Notes under the pieces: model-generated
The model's database searches: none
The model's input: the letters and a program-made list of their open reading frames with translations, nothing else
What the model was told of the DNA's origin: nothing
Source: Eubacteriales bacterium
Lineage (GTDB): Bacteria; Bacillota_A; Clostridia; Christensenellales; Aristaeellaceae
Length of the DNA: 5,329 nucleotides
Direction: 5' to 3'
NCBI GenBank assembly: GCA_028692205.1
Contig: JAQUXV010000214.1
Location: 1-5,329, forward strand
Made by a program: the position numbers and the translations under genes
Shown here: piece after piece, positions 5,130-5,329 of the stretch
Layout: each line of letters begins with the position of its first letter
Numbering within the stretch: the stretch's first letter is position 1

Positions 5130-5329
5130 TTATACCCGCATCCACACCCGCATTTCACCCGGTGTGCGGTTGCCCCACGCGGCGTAGGGAACGGCGGTCA
5201 GCGTTTTTGCCATTTCGTCCGGAAGATAAGGCGTGTAGAGCGCGTTCCCGGGAACGCTGTCACGCAGGCCCTGTACCGTCAGGGCCACGGTTCCTTCCGG
5301 CAGGCCGGGCAGAAACGTTGCGGCGACCT
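5130..5329 (-). CDS. C-terminal end of a GH127 (DUF1680) beta-L-arabinofuranosidase-like glycoside hydrolase
   Basis: Two bases and 65 codons plus TAA (5132-5130) are present; the rest lies beyond the window. The end of the translation reads L-T-A-V-P-Y-A-A-W-G-N-R-T-P-G-E-M-R-V-W-M-R-V, which matches the typical C-terminus of DUF1680/GH127 proteins (a 'PYYAWxNR..GEM.VW' pattern). Upstream residues L-P-E-G-T-V-A-L-T-V-Q-G and L-Y-T-P-Y-L-P fit the beta-sandwich tail. Characterised members remove beta-L-arabinofuranose from plant glycans or glycoproteins. The catalytic (alpha/alpha)6 barrel with its zinc-binding Glu/Cys residues is not in view, so activity and substrate cannot be judged. The gene is transcribed in the same direction as the ylxM operon but is insulated from it by the terminator at 5062-5095. 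Confidence 0.75.
   Translation of the reverse strand, partial: VAATFLPGLPEGTVALTVQGLRDSVPGNALYTPYLPDEMAKTLTAVPYAAWGNRTPGEMRVWMRV

Overview
The window looks like a chromosomal segment of a GC-rich member of the Clostridia/Firmicutes, plausibly an Oscillospiraceae/Ruminococcaceae-type gut bacterium. The lineage is inferred from gene order (ylxM-ffh-rpsP-khpA-rimM-trmD is a Firmicutes arrangement), strong AGGAGG ribosome sites, clostridial-looking proteins and high G+C. Every supported gene lies on the minus strand, so the region is described from its right end (high coordinates) to its left.

Right edge, 5329-4948: the last 65 codons of a GH127/DUF1680-type glycoside hydrolase end at 5130. A 12-bp-stem terminator (5062-5095) separates it from the next unit. 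A near-consensus sigma-A promoter follows (TTGACA, 17 bp, TG-C-TATACT; 5003-5031), flanked by an 8-bp perfect inverted repeat.

Centre, 4947-1309: a co-directional operon for protein targeting, ribosome and tRNA maturation. It contains ylxM (SRP-associated helix-turn-helix protein), ffh (SRP GTPase), rpsP (bS16), khpA (KH-domain RNA-binding protein), rimM (30S maturation factor) and trmD (tRNA m1G37 methyltransferase). Genes overlap or are closely spaced except for a 160-bp structured gap between khpA and rimM, where many relatives carry ylqD. The usual flanking genes ftsY (upstream) and rplS (downstream) are not seen.

Left part, 1308-1: mostly non-coding. Just downstream of trmD are a weak terminator-like hairpin and two tandem ~120-bp copies of an element (about 1041-1280). 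Its stems survive in both copies despite sequence change, with paired (compensatory) substitutions. Next comes a short unknown four-helix membrane protein (475-861). It is followed by a second, unrelated tandem repeat (~95 bp, 207-395), a small terminator-like hairpin, and an extended -10 promoter driving a gene of which only 14 codons are present (43-1).

The protein-coding content is mostly housekeeping. The parts that deserve a second look are the two non-coding repeat families, the structured khpA-rimM spacer and the dyad around the operon promoter.
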